Assembly (NCBI GenBank): GCA_035041965.1
Contig: JAPYMA010000673.1
Location: 62,001-126,000, forward strand
Direction: 5' to 3'
Source of the DNA: Anisakis pegreffii
Lineage: Eukaryota; Nematoda; Chromadorea; Rhabditida; Anisakidae
DNA: 64,000 bases
The notes under the pieces: generated by a model
Database searches by the model: none
Told to the model about the DNA's origin: nothing
The model's input: only the letters and a program-made list of their open reading frames with translations
In this document: in pieces, positions 43,968-58,600 of the stretch
Layout: every line of letters begins with the position of its first letter
Numbering within the stretch: the stretch's first letter is position 1
Position numbers and translations under genes: made by a program

Positions 43968-46900
43968 TCAGGATGAGGCATGAAAGGAATGCACTGCATC
44001 TTCAATAATGCTTTCCGTGCGATCGAATATTTCTTTCATTCTTCGAGCTTGATTTTCTGGATTCTTCTCATCCTTCAGCACTGCCGAATTGCTCCAGAAT
44101 GCGGCCGCAAAAACAGTGCATAGTGCCGCATAAGGCAACGCCAAACGATAACTCTTCTGAAGATCATTTAATTTTAAGGTTAAAATCTTGAGAAGTTCGA
44201 GCAAAACTTAAATGTTCACATTTAACAATACTTATGTATAATGAATGAAACTTTGAACTAATGGTCCTTCATCGGTCATATATAAACGTGAAGAACGATT
44301 TCCTGGGCGAAAAATGAAATTTATCGCTAATTGCACTTTTCAGTAGGGTGAAAGCAAGTGTTTGTTAATCCTCTGAACTTCTCCACAAAAAAATCTAAGT
44401 AAGAAATCAAAGAACAGGTAGGAATGAGAACAACGAATGACGTTTTACATCAATTTCATCATATCGTTCTCATTTCAACGATGCTCTTGAATGTTTTTTG
44501 GGTATTTAAGCAATAAAAATGAGCTGGAATAATAGCTGCCTGTACACTTTAATACCTTAAGTGGAATAACAGTTGCCTGTACATTTTAATACCTTAAGCA
44601 TTCACATGACCTTTCTGCACTGTACGAGTTCTAATTGCACTTTTTCATATCAGACATCTGACTGATATGTTTATTATCACTAATATGATAAAGTTAGATT
44701 CTTATGGTTCGAAGATTAATCAATAAAGTTTGATTCATTTGACAGAAAAGAATCCATCATATCAAATCCTTGACTATCGGTGATAATTTCAACGCAACAA
44801 TCGCAGTTAACATGTAATTAATGATCACCTTCAGAAGGTTTTTATGAGAAGAAAAACGCACGACCAAATGATTTCAGTTATCATTTGACATGAATAACTT
44901 GCAGTTTATAAATCTTGTATGAGTATATGTCTTTGGGACGGCTATATTTCAGTCTCATTCGTTCGAATTGAACTCGAATTTTGGCTCAATTTCGTTCATT
45001 GGCTTACAGAAGACTAAAATACAAAAAAAATACTAAAATACATGCCGTTGCGATACTGTTGTCTTAATGCAGAATTTTCAGATTGCGTTTTGAGTTGTTC
45101 GAATTACATTCGGTTTAAGTGTGAGTATTACCTGAACATCCTCAAAAGCGAAAGGCATTTCGAGTCGTAAATTTGACATTCTGTCCGCGAGTTGATAATA
45201 ATAATAGTGGAGCAATGGTTTTGTGAGACGTTTCCTCGTATCAACTGATACGGATGTCGATAGCACTCGCTGAAAAGAGCATGAAATTGACAAGGTCGTG
45301 CGTGATTAGAGCCCAAGGAATACAACAGATCACAAACAATCAGCTGTTGATCAAATGTAAGTAATATGATAAGATTGCAATCGACATTATCAATATCAAT
45401 GATGGTGTTACTGCTTCATTGACTGGTGATAAACTGATAAGAAACAAACCATGATATCTTCTACGATAATTCCTTTATGTGCTAATTGCCAGTCAATAAT
45501 TGCCTTGAGCTTATTACCGTCCCACATGATATTTGCTGGCCATAGGTCACCGTGTACCAACGCACAGATATATTCTTTAAACAGTGAGTTTGGCATTCAG
45601 TAATTATAATAGCAATGATAATGATTCGGTTTTAATATTCATCCGATTTGTAATCGCTCTCAGAGAATATCGGTGAAACGGATGAATTCATGATAAATAC
45701 ATCTTCATGGTCATCGAGTACACTGATATGAACGCAGAATGATAATGATAGCCAATATGACAAGAATTCATACCGTCATTTACACATTTCTTCATGTATT
45801 TTCTATTCCAACCGTGTTCACCACTCAATTCCAGCAATAAATCAACTTTTTCGAAATGTTTCGGTGATAACTGCTTTAAAGCAGTAACCATACCATTCAG
45901 CGTATTTTCCATGCTCATCGATTCATCAATTTCCTTGAAACAACTGATTGTAAATCATCAAAGATCGAGCAGTTTTACACTAAATCTCATTCAAACGAAT
46001 GTCGATCGAGAGTTTATGGCAAAAGAAGATGATTTCAAAACAAACTGAAAGTATGAAGAGCTTAAAATCGAGCGATTTTCAAGCAACTTTTGCTAGCAGA
46101 AACTACATTTTCAGTCTGAAACTGAATTTAATCAAATTAAACAAAAAAGTGTTCACGTACACTTTCAAAGAAACCGACTTGTTCCCAACCAACATGCGTA
46201 AACGAATATACATGAAGATCAACAATCGCATCCATTATCGAGTACAACTGCAATGGCTATTTACATTCTGCTTGAATTTGAGAGTATTTGGAAGAACTCG
46301 TTCGAAATTCAGTGATGAACACTTAATCAAGACCGAAATTGATTTGATTACTTTATCACTAACCTGTTTATCATTATCGATAATATCAATTAGTGATACT
46401 TAATCAAGATTCATTTCGAAATTGATTTGTTTATTTTATCACTCACCTGTTTATCATTAAAACCGTCGATAATATCAATTAGTGAATATTTCCGTAGATC
46501 CTCCATAACGATCACGGAGAATTCGTGATCATTCGCCGTTTTCGTCATCAAATCGCAGTCACGACACAAATAGATTTTTGGTATTGGTATAGGGGGGCTT
46601 TCAACTGAAATGTAACATTCACATTTGTGGATATTAATCGATGGCAAGTTGTGTTCTTATCAGATTCATATCGTTTAATAGATATGATACAACCACATTT
46701 GACACATGGTTGATCTGAGAATCATTTGGATGGGATAAACATTCAATTGAATCTTGATGAATTATGATGATGTAATTCAGAAAGATGGCATTACGTTCTT
46801 GGAATAGATGATAGAGTTGGGATTCATTTCGGTGGAATATTCGCACAAGAGTAGCCTCCTCTTTTGCGTCGTGCTCGTTCTCCAAATGATCCATGTGTAA

Positions 46901-47842
46901 TGCCTCTTCAGCTTTCGACGAAAATGTTGGCAACTGCAGTTGAATAAGACAATGAAGTGTTTTATTTTCATTTTTGCAACTGTTTAAGAATCTGATTCAA
47001 AGGTGTTCAGTGTAAATATTGTGATAAGCATGCAGTTTAACAGTTGCAAAGCAAGCCAACGTTCATTCTACTCACAGTCAAATGTGTCTAGCTGTGCGAG
47101 AAGCGCTCTTAAAATTCGATTGTGCATTTATGCTTTTCGTTCTATTCATATAGGGATTCGTTTCGGTCGATGTGCTCAAAGTGTTGATAGCAATTGAAAA
47201 GTGCAACGGAATGGTTTCAGATGGAAAGCGAGGTTATGTAGCCTAAAATTGCCTTTTCCTTAGAATTCGCTCCATGCTCAATTCGTAATGCCTCGCTAGC
47301 TGCCGAGGTGTATGTCGCTGACTGAAACTGTTTGAAGTGATCATTAGGCAAACGTTTTCTTTTCGATGCTTATACTCTATTATTTACATTTATTTAGTCA
47401 CTATTACTATGCGGTACAAAAATACCTATCGGATTATTTTTTCGCAATGCTACACACTGTAATTAAAGCATTCAGGTGTTGACTTGTTTGTTTTGCTATG
47501 ATAAATGATGATGCTTCTGCAATTCTGCAACTAAAACTCACTTTAACGATGAACGATTCGGGTAAGTTGTCACCTTCCCAATCCGGAATCGCTCGTCGAA
47601 TATCAGACATATAACCATTTGTACCAGTAAGCGTTACCAACTAGAATTCGACATTGATCAATAATCTATTCTATCAATGATAACGTAAACAAATTGTTAT
47701 ATTAGTGGTGATAATGATGATAATACAAATGAACAACGCAAGTGAATTGAAGATAAAAAAGATGAACCTTGAGGCCATTCCATTTGGTGAATTGAAAATG
47801 TGGGGATAACGCTTTCTTGAGCCACTCACCTTGCTCATCCAT
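43968..47842 (-). CDS. CHK-like / DUF1679 (EcKinase-type) small-molecule kinase
   Basis: A predicted cytosolic phosphotransferase of the choline-kinase-like superfamily, which is expanded in nematodes; the substrate is unknown. Exons in transcript order: 47842-47768, 47640-47542, 46933-46795, 46604-46447, 45933-45774, 45574-45450, 45269-45132 and 44186-43968. All phases agree, giving 370 residues. The N-terminal lobe has FIVK (Lys about 58, possible ATP-lysine), AEEALHMDH, then IPKIYLCRDCD and the hinge VIVMEDLRKYSLID. The catalytic loop is HGDLWPANI (His about 218, Asp 220, Asn 225). The metal-binding Asp is in IIDWQ (about 238). The C-terminal helices include KPLLHYYYYQLADRM and LPYAALCTVFAAAFW. 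All kinase motifs are intact and the length is slightly short for the family (about 400). It lies 398 bp downstream of AGXT2 on the same strand. Introns 2 and 4 carry a relic exon and a duplicated splice site. Confidence 0.88.
44524..44599. repeat. 38-bp tandem duplication in kinase intron 7
   Basis: Two adjacent copies of a ~38-bp unit, each containing TTAATACCTTAAG after 'tggaata..ag.tgcctgtaca'. They differ at a few bases. Confidence 0.8.
46328..46400 (-). repeat. Tandem duplicate of exon-4 end and 5' splice site
   Basis: This intronic segment repeats 46421-46485, which holds the end of exon 4 and its donor. On the minus strand the copy reads LIDIIDNDKQ then CAG|GTTAGT, against LIDIIDGFNDKQ then CAG|GTGAGT in the real exon. 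Six bases are missing, and the copy has no in-frame acceptor. Confidence 0.75.
47217..47321 (-). pseudogene. Relic duplicate of kinase exon 3
   Basis: Follows a good acceptor (CAGTTTCAG). It translates in the expected phase to SATYTSAASEALRIEHGANS and onward, which resembles the start of real exon 3 (LPTFSSKAEEALHMDHLENE). The shared core is SEAL/EEAL then a basic-acidic-His motif. No GT occurs before its in-frame TGA at 47219-47217, so it cannot be spliced onward. It would only make a truncated protein. It lies in intron 2 of the kinase gene. Confidence 0.65.
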
Positions 47843-48240
47843 CGTATAGCGAAAACAACTAATCACATGACAACGCCATCTACATGTTTCCTTTTATATC
47901 TTATCAGTCTCGTCTGTTATCAACTCTGTTTACTTATCTGACCATTCATTATCAGTTAGTAGTGCCCCAAGACGTTCCATAACACCGTTCGTCTACGAAA
48001 CAATAACTGACGTATAGCCTCAGAACAAATATTTTGATAGTATGTGGCTATAAATTTACAGAGAATAGAACACCTCTCAACATCACATGAGACTACTTAT
48101 TTATTGATAAACATCACAAACTCTACATCTCAATACAGCAATTCACAGTGATCAAATCATAATTTTCGACAATATGCATCAAAGATCTTCATAACAATAA
48201 TATTATATGGATTATAGTTACAAATGAACACAAAAATCAA
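47843..48240 (-). other. Short AGXT2-to-kinase intergenic spacer
   Basis: 398 bp between the AGXT2 stop (48241) and the kinase ATG (47842). It holds a minus-strand AATAAA (48105-48100) for AGXT2 and a possible trans-splice acceptor (GTGATTAG, ending near 47860) just before the kinase start. I saw no other exon. Confidence 0.55.
48100..48105 (-). terminator. Polyadenylation signal of AGXT2
   Basis: AATAAA on the minus strand about 135 nt after the stop codon. Confidence 0.55.
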
Positions 48241-50720
<2,480 letters not shown>

Positions 50721-52019
50721 TTGTTCACGAAACGAAAACGAATTGCGGCTGCTGTGAATTGTTCGGATTGAAAATTGAACGATGAGATTTATGTCAATGA
50801 AATCCTATAAATGTCAGTAAAAATTCAACTGTTTTCGTAATTCCAATTCGATTGATTCAAGTCAAACGTTATTTATAACTAGTTAATCGATGTTTTGCTT
50901 TCACAAAATTCCCAGCATAAATCACAAATGTGCAGTTCAAATTCTGAAGTTGTCATTCACTCACAAGGTCTATGTAGTGTAAAATAAACAAAGCAGTAAA
51001 AGTAAATATTATGGGAAGGTGAGGGAATCTTTTGAGGAAAAATATTAGATAGTGACGTTTAGGAAATGGGTGAAAACAACGAAAACAAAAACATTCGAAT
51101 GAGTTTATTTCATCGCAATTGAAGTTCGTTGCTCTCGTTGATTGATTTTATTCTTGAGTCATTACAATCAATCTCTGAAGACATTGCATCTGATAAGATG
51201 TTATTACAATCATTCTCTGAAGACATTGCGCATTTAGCAGTTTATTCGATGGGTATGATGATGACCTCTCTAATGCAAGGAGAACAAACATTATAAATAC
51301 CTTTGATAGGTAATAGTCAACCGATAGAATTGATCATTAACTATGTTCATTGATTACCAATATATTTAATAACTGACAAATCTGCCGATAACTTCACAGA
51401 GCCCAGTTCCTTTTTTATCTTACTAGATTGACTCTAACTTCAAAATTAAACTGGATAATCTTGAAACAATAAACAACAACTTATAAGTGGATTGCTCAAC
51501 GTTGGTAAAATGAAAAAAATCGCCAATGATTTTTTTGATCAATTGCATAAAAATACTGAACTTTGAGAGATTGATAGTTTCGTTGATATGAGGTGAACAG
51601 ATTCTAATGTCAGAGTGCTGTGATCAATTCAGATAATCGTGTTCAATGGTGATATTGATACAAGGTGTGAGGGTATCAGCCGATTTTCCTAGAGAATTTG
51701 GCATACTGAGGATTTCGGAAGCATTAACTGTTGCAGACCACATTTGCTAATACACCTTTCAATTATTACTTAAAGCTTTCTTAATGAGAAGGAAGGAAGG
51801 ATTTGCCTTGTTGTAATTGTCAACAGCTAAAATCGCTCACTCGCGCATTGCGATTTTACGGTTATGGTTTGATGAAGCTGTCGTTCGAAAAATCGAACAT
51901 ACACATTTTCGGTCTTCTTCCAAGCCTATGCCGTTGCCAGCATAAATTTATCCGTAATGTTTGTCCAGGTTTCTTCCACAAAGCCATCCAGCATTGAAGT
52001 TCCAAGGATTTCGAACTTT

Positions 52020-52285
52020 TCTTTTGGATTTGGGAAATTAATTTTCAGAAAATTCGAAAAAAAAACTTTTTGGGCGAAATTATTTTGGAATGTCACTTTC
52101 AGAAATTTAGGGAAGACCGTTCTTTCGGAAATTCTGTTCCCATAAATTTACCAAGGAAAGGTTTTTTGGATAATTTAAATTCGGAAATAAACGTTTCTTG
52201 GGTAGTTTTAATTCAGAAAGGAGGATTTTTGGGCACTTTGAACTTAAAAATCCGGAACAAGAAGATTTTTGAGCACTTTGAGTAG
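52020..52285. repeat. Degenerate ~32-40-bp tandem repeats
   Basis: Five or six diverged units begin TTTTTTGG(G/A) and contain ATTC(G/A)GAAA. The clearest pair starts near 52160 and 52192 (TTTTTTGGATAATTTAAATT and TTTCTTGGGTAGTTTTAATT). They lie upstream of the HEATR1-like gene. Confidence 0.6.
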
Positions 52286-52675
52286 AAACCAATAATATTA
52301 GCACATTTCATAATTTGTCATAAAATCTGTGACTGGAATATCTCAAATACTTCGATAGTTTGACGATGCGCTCTCTCTGTCTTCACGATGCTTTGATACA
52401 CGCCTATTAGCCAATTCGTCCCACTGCTTTTTCTACTAATTCGTTCTTCAATTGTACAATAATGATTTTTTTATTTCTGCGGATTTGTGGAGATGGGATA
52501 GCCTCTTGTTTCTTGGATTTTAATTTTATTTTCTTAATCGGCCTGCAAATAAGGAGTTCTGATAATTTAGGAGGTCTTGAAGTCGTGTTTATGTCCAGTA
52601 ACGTATTCGATGTGAATGAAATTTTGATTGAATTAGGCGAAATTGTACGAGAGGAAATCATCTTCTCAGTTGCCC

Positions 52676-52684
52676 GTTTTCAGG
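52676..52684 (+). promoter_or_regulatory. Candidate spliced-leader (trans-splice) acceptor of toe-1
   Basis: A pyrimidine-rich CCCGTTTTCAG ends at 52683, leaving a single G before the start ATG at 52685. This spacing is typical of nematode trans-splicing. A cis-spliced upstream 5'UTR exon is the alternative. Confidence 0.5.
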
Positions 52685-55600
52685 ATGACTTCGCTGCAAC
52701 GGCAGTTGGAAGCATTACGGACTCCGGCTACCAGCCGACTTGGGACCGAACGCTTCATTGGATCGTTGCTATTCGATCGGAAACAAGCCGCATCGCTTTA
52801 CAAAGAAGAAGCGCATAAAATTGGTATTTCTTTCGTCGTTGTTTCAATCTTCAGTTCTCAACTCCGCGATGCTTATACAGCTAAATTGCGTGATTTATAA
52901 TTCTGCATATGTCTAGCGAAGTGGTGGGTGCAGATTAGAAATATTCTAACATGTGTAAACGCATTTCTCGACGAAATTCGTTCAGTGAACGTATGAAATT
53001 TAGAGTGCATGTAATGGATGTGATTTCGATTATGTTCAGTCATTTACTATGCAATGCTTGAGGTCAATCCGGTCTCGCACAGCTGCGTAGAGTCGATCCG
53101 GAAATATGTGATAATGAATCGGCAGCACTATTCGAAGAATCGGCATTGAACGTTGAACGATCGTTGTTGTCGAAGGATGAAAATGAGAAACTGAATGAGA
53201 ACATCGACCGCCTAATTGCTCAAATTTCGCCTTATTTGCAACATTTTGCTGCACAGCAAATATTGGAATGGCTGTTGTACAAATATCAGGTCACTCATTC
53301 AACTAATTGAGAAAATTGTCGTTGTTCATTTGCCTACTTTGCGCTGAGTCCAGTGAAACTGCAAAAATTTTTTTTGGATTTGGATGAATGTTTAGCGTTT
53401 GTGATTCGATAATGAATTAATTAATTGATCATTTCGAAGTGTTATTTTCAGGTGAATGAATTCAACGCCGAAAGATTATTCATAGCATTTCTACCGTTTC
53501 ACAGTACAAATATATTCGGCCGATTGTTATCGTTACTTCGGCTGAAAGGTATTGAGTACGATTGGATTCGTGAATATGCCAAGTCAGAATCACCAATTCC
53601 GTTCGAGAAGATCGTTTCGAAGTGTTTCTCGTCAAATCATTCTCTTCTTTCAATTCTTCATCAACATATCGAACATCTTCTACAGGTTCCATTTCGTTAA
53701 ACTTTTCAAAATATCAATCTAGTATTCATTGAATCTGTTTAAATCTCTGAAGAAACTTACGTGGAATGTTTTGAATTCTAAAGCGTTGTGTTGTAGAAAA
53801 TAACTTGATTCGTTTGATTACATTCGTATTGAATTAAATGATTTCAGTTGATTGGTGCCGATGAAATGGAATCGAAAATGCCTCAACTATTCTCATTTCA
53901 CGCCAAATTGTGTGTCCATCTCGTATCTGATCCAACCAAACTCAATGACTCGATCATCGCCAAGATTCTCCCTTTTCTAGCCACATCGCTCAAGTCGGTC
54001 TTTTCTTTGAATCACATCCCAGCAATCATCATTTATTTATCTGTTCCACTACCAAATGTCCATTGTCAACCTTATATATCAGTTATTCATTGTTCAATAA
54101 TCCTAATGAATATTTTGGAAGACATACAGTTTATGTTGATTGCTGATTGTTGCAGATCTCGAATAATATCACTTCGTTTATCAGCACTAATGACCGTATG
54201 TCAACTGTGCGTTACAGTAACGTTATCGGATACCGTAATCAAGTCCTTGTTGAAATTGATTCTATTGAAAATGAATCAGTCAACTGCACAACATTCAATC
54301 AATACTGCATTTGTGATCTGTCAGCATCAGCAAGTCGATTCCCTTCCTTCGAAGTTCGTTGTAATTTCTCTATAATTTATCGAGCGTCCGTTCAGTCTCA
54401 AATATTATTGTATAACGATATACTTGTATACAAAGATGCGTTCAATTTTAAGAAGTAAGTGTTAAAAATGCAAATATACAACTGTGAAGTTGAAATAAGA
54501 ATAATGAAGGATAGAAAGTGGATAGAGGAAGATGTAGAGGAATAATGTAAGATGGTAGGAATTCATGTTTCGGCTCTTAGTCGTTGACATGTTCTTTCAG
54601 GTTAGGCACGGCAATCGTCTTATGTATTTATTCATTTTTCATTATTAAATTTTAATTCATCGTATTGAGATGATGTTTTATGATGTGATTTGTTTTGAGG
54701 GGAGTGAGAAAATTGGCACGAAAAAGTGAGCAGCTGAACGTGCCCAGTCATATTGTATCGCTGAACAAAACAACTGATTCGAGCGCATTGTTGCAACCGT
54801 TATGGCGTACTTTGTTTCAGTTGATCAGTGAAAACGGTTTGTTTTCTATCGACAGTAATATCTTTGTGCAAAGAATCAACAAAACTGTCTTCGTGGCAAT
54901 AATCACAGTGAAATATGCCGATGGATTATGTTTGGACTTAGATTTAGGCTGATGCTAATTGTAGTATATCGGGCCAAGGTGTCTGTCGAACCAATGAGTG
55001 GTTCTTCGGTAGGAGCTAAGCCCAGATGCGATCCATCACCATATTTCACTTTGATTATCAGCAACTGCAGCATGCAGTACAGTGCAAACGTCATAAACAA
55101 ATACATGTGACTGAATAATAATAACGATATAGTGCCATAATAAAACTTCGCAGCACAGATGTATAAGGTTCATGTTAATTATTAAAAGCTACGGAACGAA
55201 TGAAAAGCATTACAATTTTTGAATTTAGTCAGGTAACTGATGAGAGTATTGCCTAAGGATGATTATTTTGATTCAAATGTTTATTATGCTTAATATTGAT
55301 GTTGATTTTAGCAGATGGTGATGAGCATCAGAATGAGTTGTGTTCATTTTTGGTTTCAACGATCCAACAAGGTGACACTCTCACAGCATCATCGGCGAGT
55401 GCCTTCTTCTCGAATGTTTTCGAGTTTTTATCGGCCTCTGAAATGAATGCAGAGAAAATGAGTGAAAATTTCTATGGATGTGTTAGATCATTAATTTTGA
55501 GGTTGATTGTTCGTTTCGTTTTCTTTCTTTTTTATTTATTGATAATTTTTGAATGTTATTGCTAAAACGGTGAATGACAAATTGATTTTGTAACGCTGAT

Positions 55601-58600
55601 TGGGATCGGAAGGAATATGAAATAGTACAGTATCGAAACATCAGAGGTTCATGGTTTTAGTAGACAACAAATAAGAGAAGTGATATTCCCCGATGGATTT
55701 TTAGTGCTTTATCATTTTATCGGTTCATTAAACGATCAAGTCTGAATAGATTTAATCCCGAAACTGAATAGAATTGTTGTGTCTGCAGATTTGGTGAATC
55801 ATTTGATACGATTCGTGCAGAATGGAAAGTGAGGAATGAAAGTGTTGTGGATGAATTAATAAAACGATGTAAGATCGAAGCGCATGAGGTAATTAAACAT
55901 CTGCATCTTATTATGATTATATTTATCATTCATTCATATTGGTTATATTCTATTGAATGTTAGTTTATTGTATACACTGTTGAAATTTATTGCCGATTAC
56001 ATTGATTGAACGCAACTAAAGTATGGAACGAAAATTTGAGTTTAGTGAGCATTTTGATGGCAAAATCAGTGAATTGTATATATATGTGCGGATGTATTGT
56101 TCGCTCATATTGTATGAGTTTTTTGATACATCGCTATTATAATGCTGTTGTTATATTGATAATCAGCTCGATGTTATTGACTGCAGATTGGCGATATTGC
56201 GATGGAGGCGAAACCAACTGGAAAACGCCGTCGTCGGTCGTCGAATAGTATTCGAAAAAGTGCTTGTGAAGGAGACGAGGCAAGGTTCGGCGATAAGCAT
56301 GGTCCTGCGCCCGACAAAAATAAACAAGTTGTGATGGTCGGTTGATTGGATTGATTCATTGTTCTATCGATAATGATAATATGGTAGTGCTATTAAGAGT
56401 GACACTTTAGTAGTTGATGAAATGAGCTCTACAGTTGAGAGGCAGTGAAAGTCCCGTGGATGTCTGAAGTCTTCTCAGCCACAGAGCATCGCTTGGTTCA
56501 CAGTTGTTTTTGCAACAGGGTATATGGGACAAATTTTGATGAAATCAACTTTTTAGTTTAGTAGTATATTTAGAAATGTGGGTGCTGAAGTAAGATTAAC
56601 ATTTCGAAATTGCTGACTGAAGTAGTGATATTTTTGTGTTGATTCGCTTATGTCTTCAAGATACAATAAACGAAAATTCGTGTGAAATTTTCAACTGTTC
56701 AGATGTTCTTTTGGCTTACAAAGAAGTATAACAATGATAAATAACTTCAGGAAGAACAGCTGAATGCGTTGAGAGTGAAACCGAAACAAGTCTTCAAAGG
56801 AGATCCAATCTCGAAACTGGGTGATTTGATAAAGTCGGAAAAATGGGATAAAGTGAAGCTTGGAATAGAGGTAGGTAACTCAATACTTTATCTTCCTCTG
56901 TTATTATTTCACCACTTTTTTAGTTTTTGGCAATGCACTGATTTGATTATTGACTGTCGAAAATTTGAAATTGATGCGTTGATAATTGAAGAATAATTCA
57001 TTGGTATGTAACGATTAGTGCATTATGGATATATACTTTGATGTTTTTGTGGAAATTCAAGCAAATTTTCATATTTTTTTAACTTATTGATGTTTGTTTT
57101 GTTGGAAAGTTTATGCCACTACATTTTTTGTCGAATTTATGATGTGAATTATTCATATATGGTATGGTGAGTGATTGTTTTAAGGCGCTGACAGCACCAA
57201 AATATATAAAACAACGAATAGCTGACGATTTTGAGACGTTTATTATCGAAATGGTAGGAGTGATCACATCAAGAGAGTCAATTCCAGTGAAAGCTGATCT
57301 CAGAAATGCTTTATCGATGGTGAGCACGGTGTATTTTTAGATTCGTATTATTATCTTGTTTCTTTACTGTAATGTGTCGTATAATAGAGTTGTTGAAGTA
57401 TGTTATTCATAATGATTTCATAAAAACACTGGTGATAACGAAAGTGATAATAGAGTGAAGGAATTAGTAATCATTTTCAGTTACCAATAAAATGTGAATT
57501 GGCTTGCATGTTGCTGTCTCGATTTTCTGTTGAGCCAGAAGGAAAACGAAAACGTGCTGAAAATAACGACGCATCATTGAGAAAGAACGAAATATTTCGT
57601 GACGAAGACGAGAATGCATATTTGAATCGTGTTAAGTTTGTTTTGGAATTACTCAGTGCCAACCAACAGTTGGAAGCATCATCGCAAATCTTTGTCATTC
57701 TATTTGACATCTTCAAAATGTGAGTTTATCGTTATTAAATTTCAAAGGTATTCATTTATCTCGTTGTTAGTGAATTGAATTCTGTTCATTCGATTATTGT
57801 GGTTGTTTTAAAATTCTCCAGTTTAGATTATTTTCGATCACTCATTCGATCATTCTTAAAAAACATCACTGAGTTATTGAGGTTGTTATTGAGATTTTTG
57901 TTAGTTATTGTTGAGGTTGTTAAATAGTAATTGTTGTAAATGATTAACAATTGAATGATACACAAATCGTATTGGAATGTAATCATTTTTCCGTTATTGG
58001 AAGATTTTTTAAAGTTTTTATCATTAACAGTGAAGGATGAATTGGTTATGAGTGTATATTCGATAATACAATTTTCAGGAGTATGAACTCAAACGATAGC
58101 GATGAAGTGCATTCAACTTATTCGTATATTCAGCAATTGGTCGTATCGCTGCTCGTCCGACTTCTCAAAGAACCGCGTTAGTTATTTTACATCCACGCTC
58201 ATCATCTACGTATCCGAACAGAACCGTTTGCGTTCGTTTCATGACAGATGGCGTTGATAACTATAGTGTTAGATTATAATCGCTTGGTGTTTTATTAATG
58301 TAATCGATCGTATGGGAAAATTGTTTGTTGATTTGAATATATTAACAACGATTTCGTTCATTTGAATCTGTAATGAATTGAACTTTTTCGTAAAGTGTAG
58401 TTAATGATGATTTTCAGATGGATACAAAATCACAAAACAAGATTTACAATTGGATTGTGTGGTGGAGACGATTCGCAGAACGCGTGATCATAACACATTG
58501 AGAAGTTGTTTAAGTTTTCTCACTGCTGCTGTTCACATATCATCGGTTCGGTGTTTATTTTTATTTTTTTGGGAGGGGGATTGTTTTATTAATTTATTGC

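Larger units (their letters stand above)
50721..52684. other. Divergent promoter region between AGXT2 and HEATR1-like gene
   Basis: About 2 kb with no recognisable exon. The left end carries the candidate AGXT2 trans-splice acceptor (CAATTCACAG, near 50752). 52020-52285 holds degenerate tandem units rich in TTTTTGGG and TTCGGAAA. The right end is the GTTTTCAG acceptor (52676-52683) immediately before the next gene's ATG. Confidence 0.55.

Noticed and set aside
45999..46403. 134-codon plus-strand ORF
   Set aside because: Lies inside an intron of the minus-strand kinase gene and overlaps the duplicated splice-site segment; no protein similarity.
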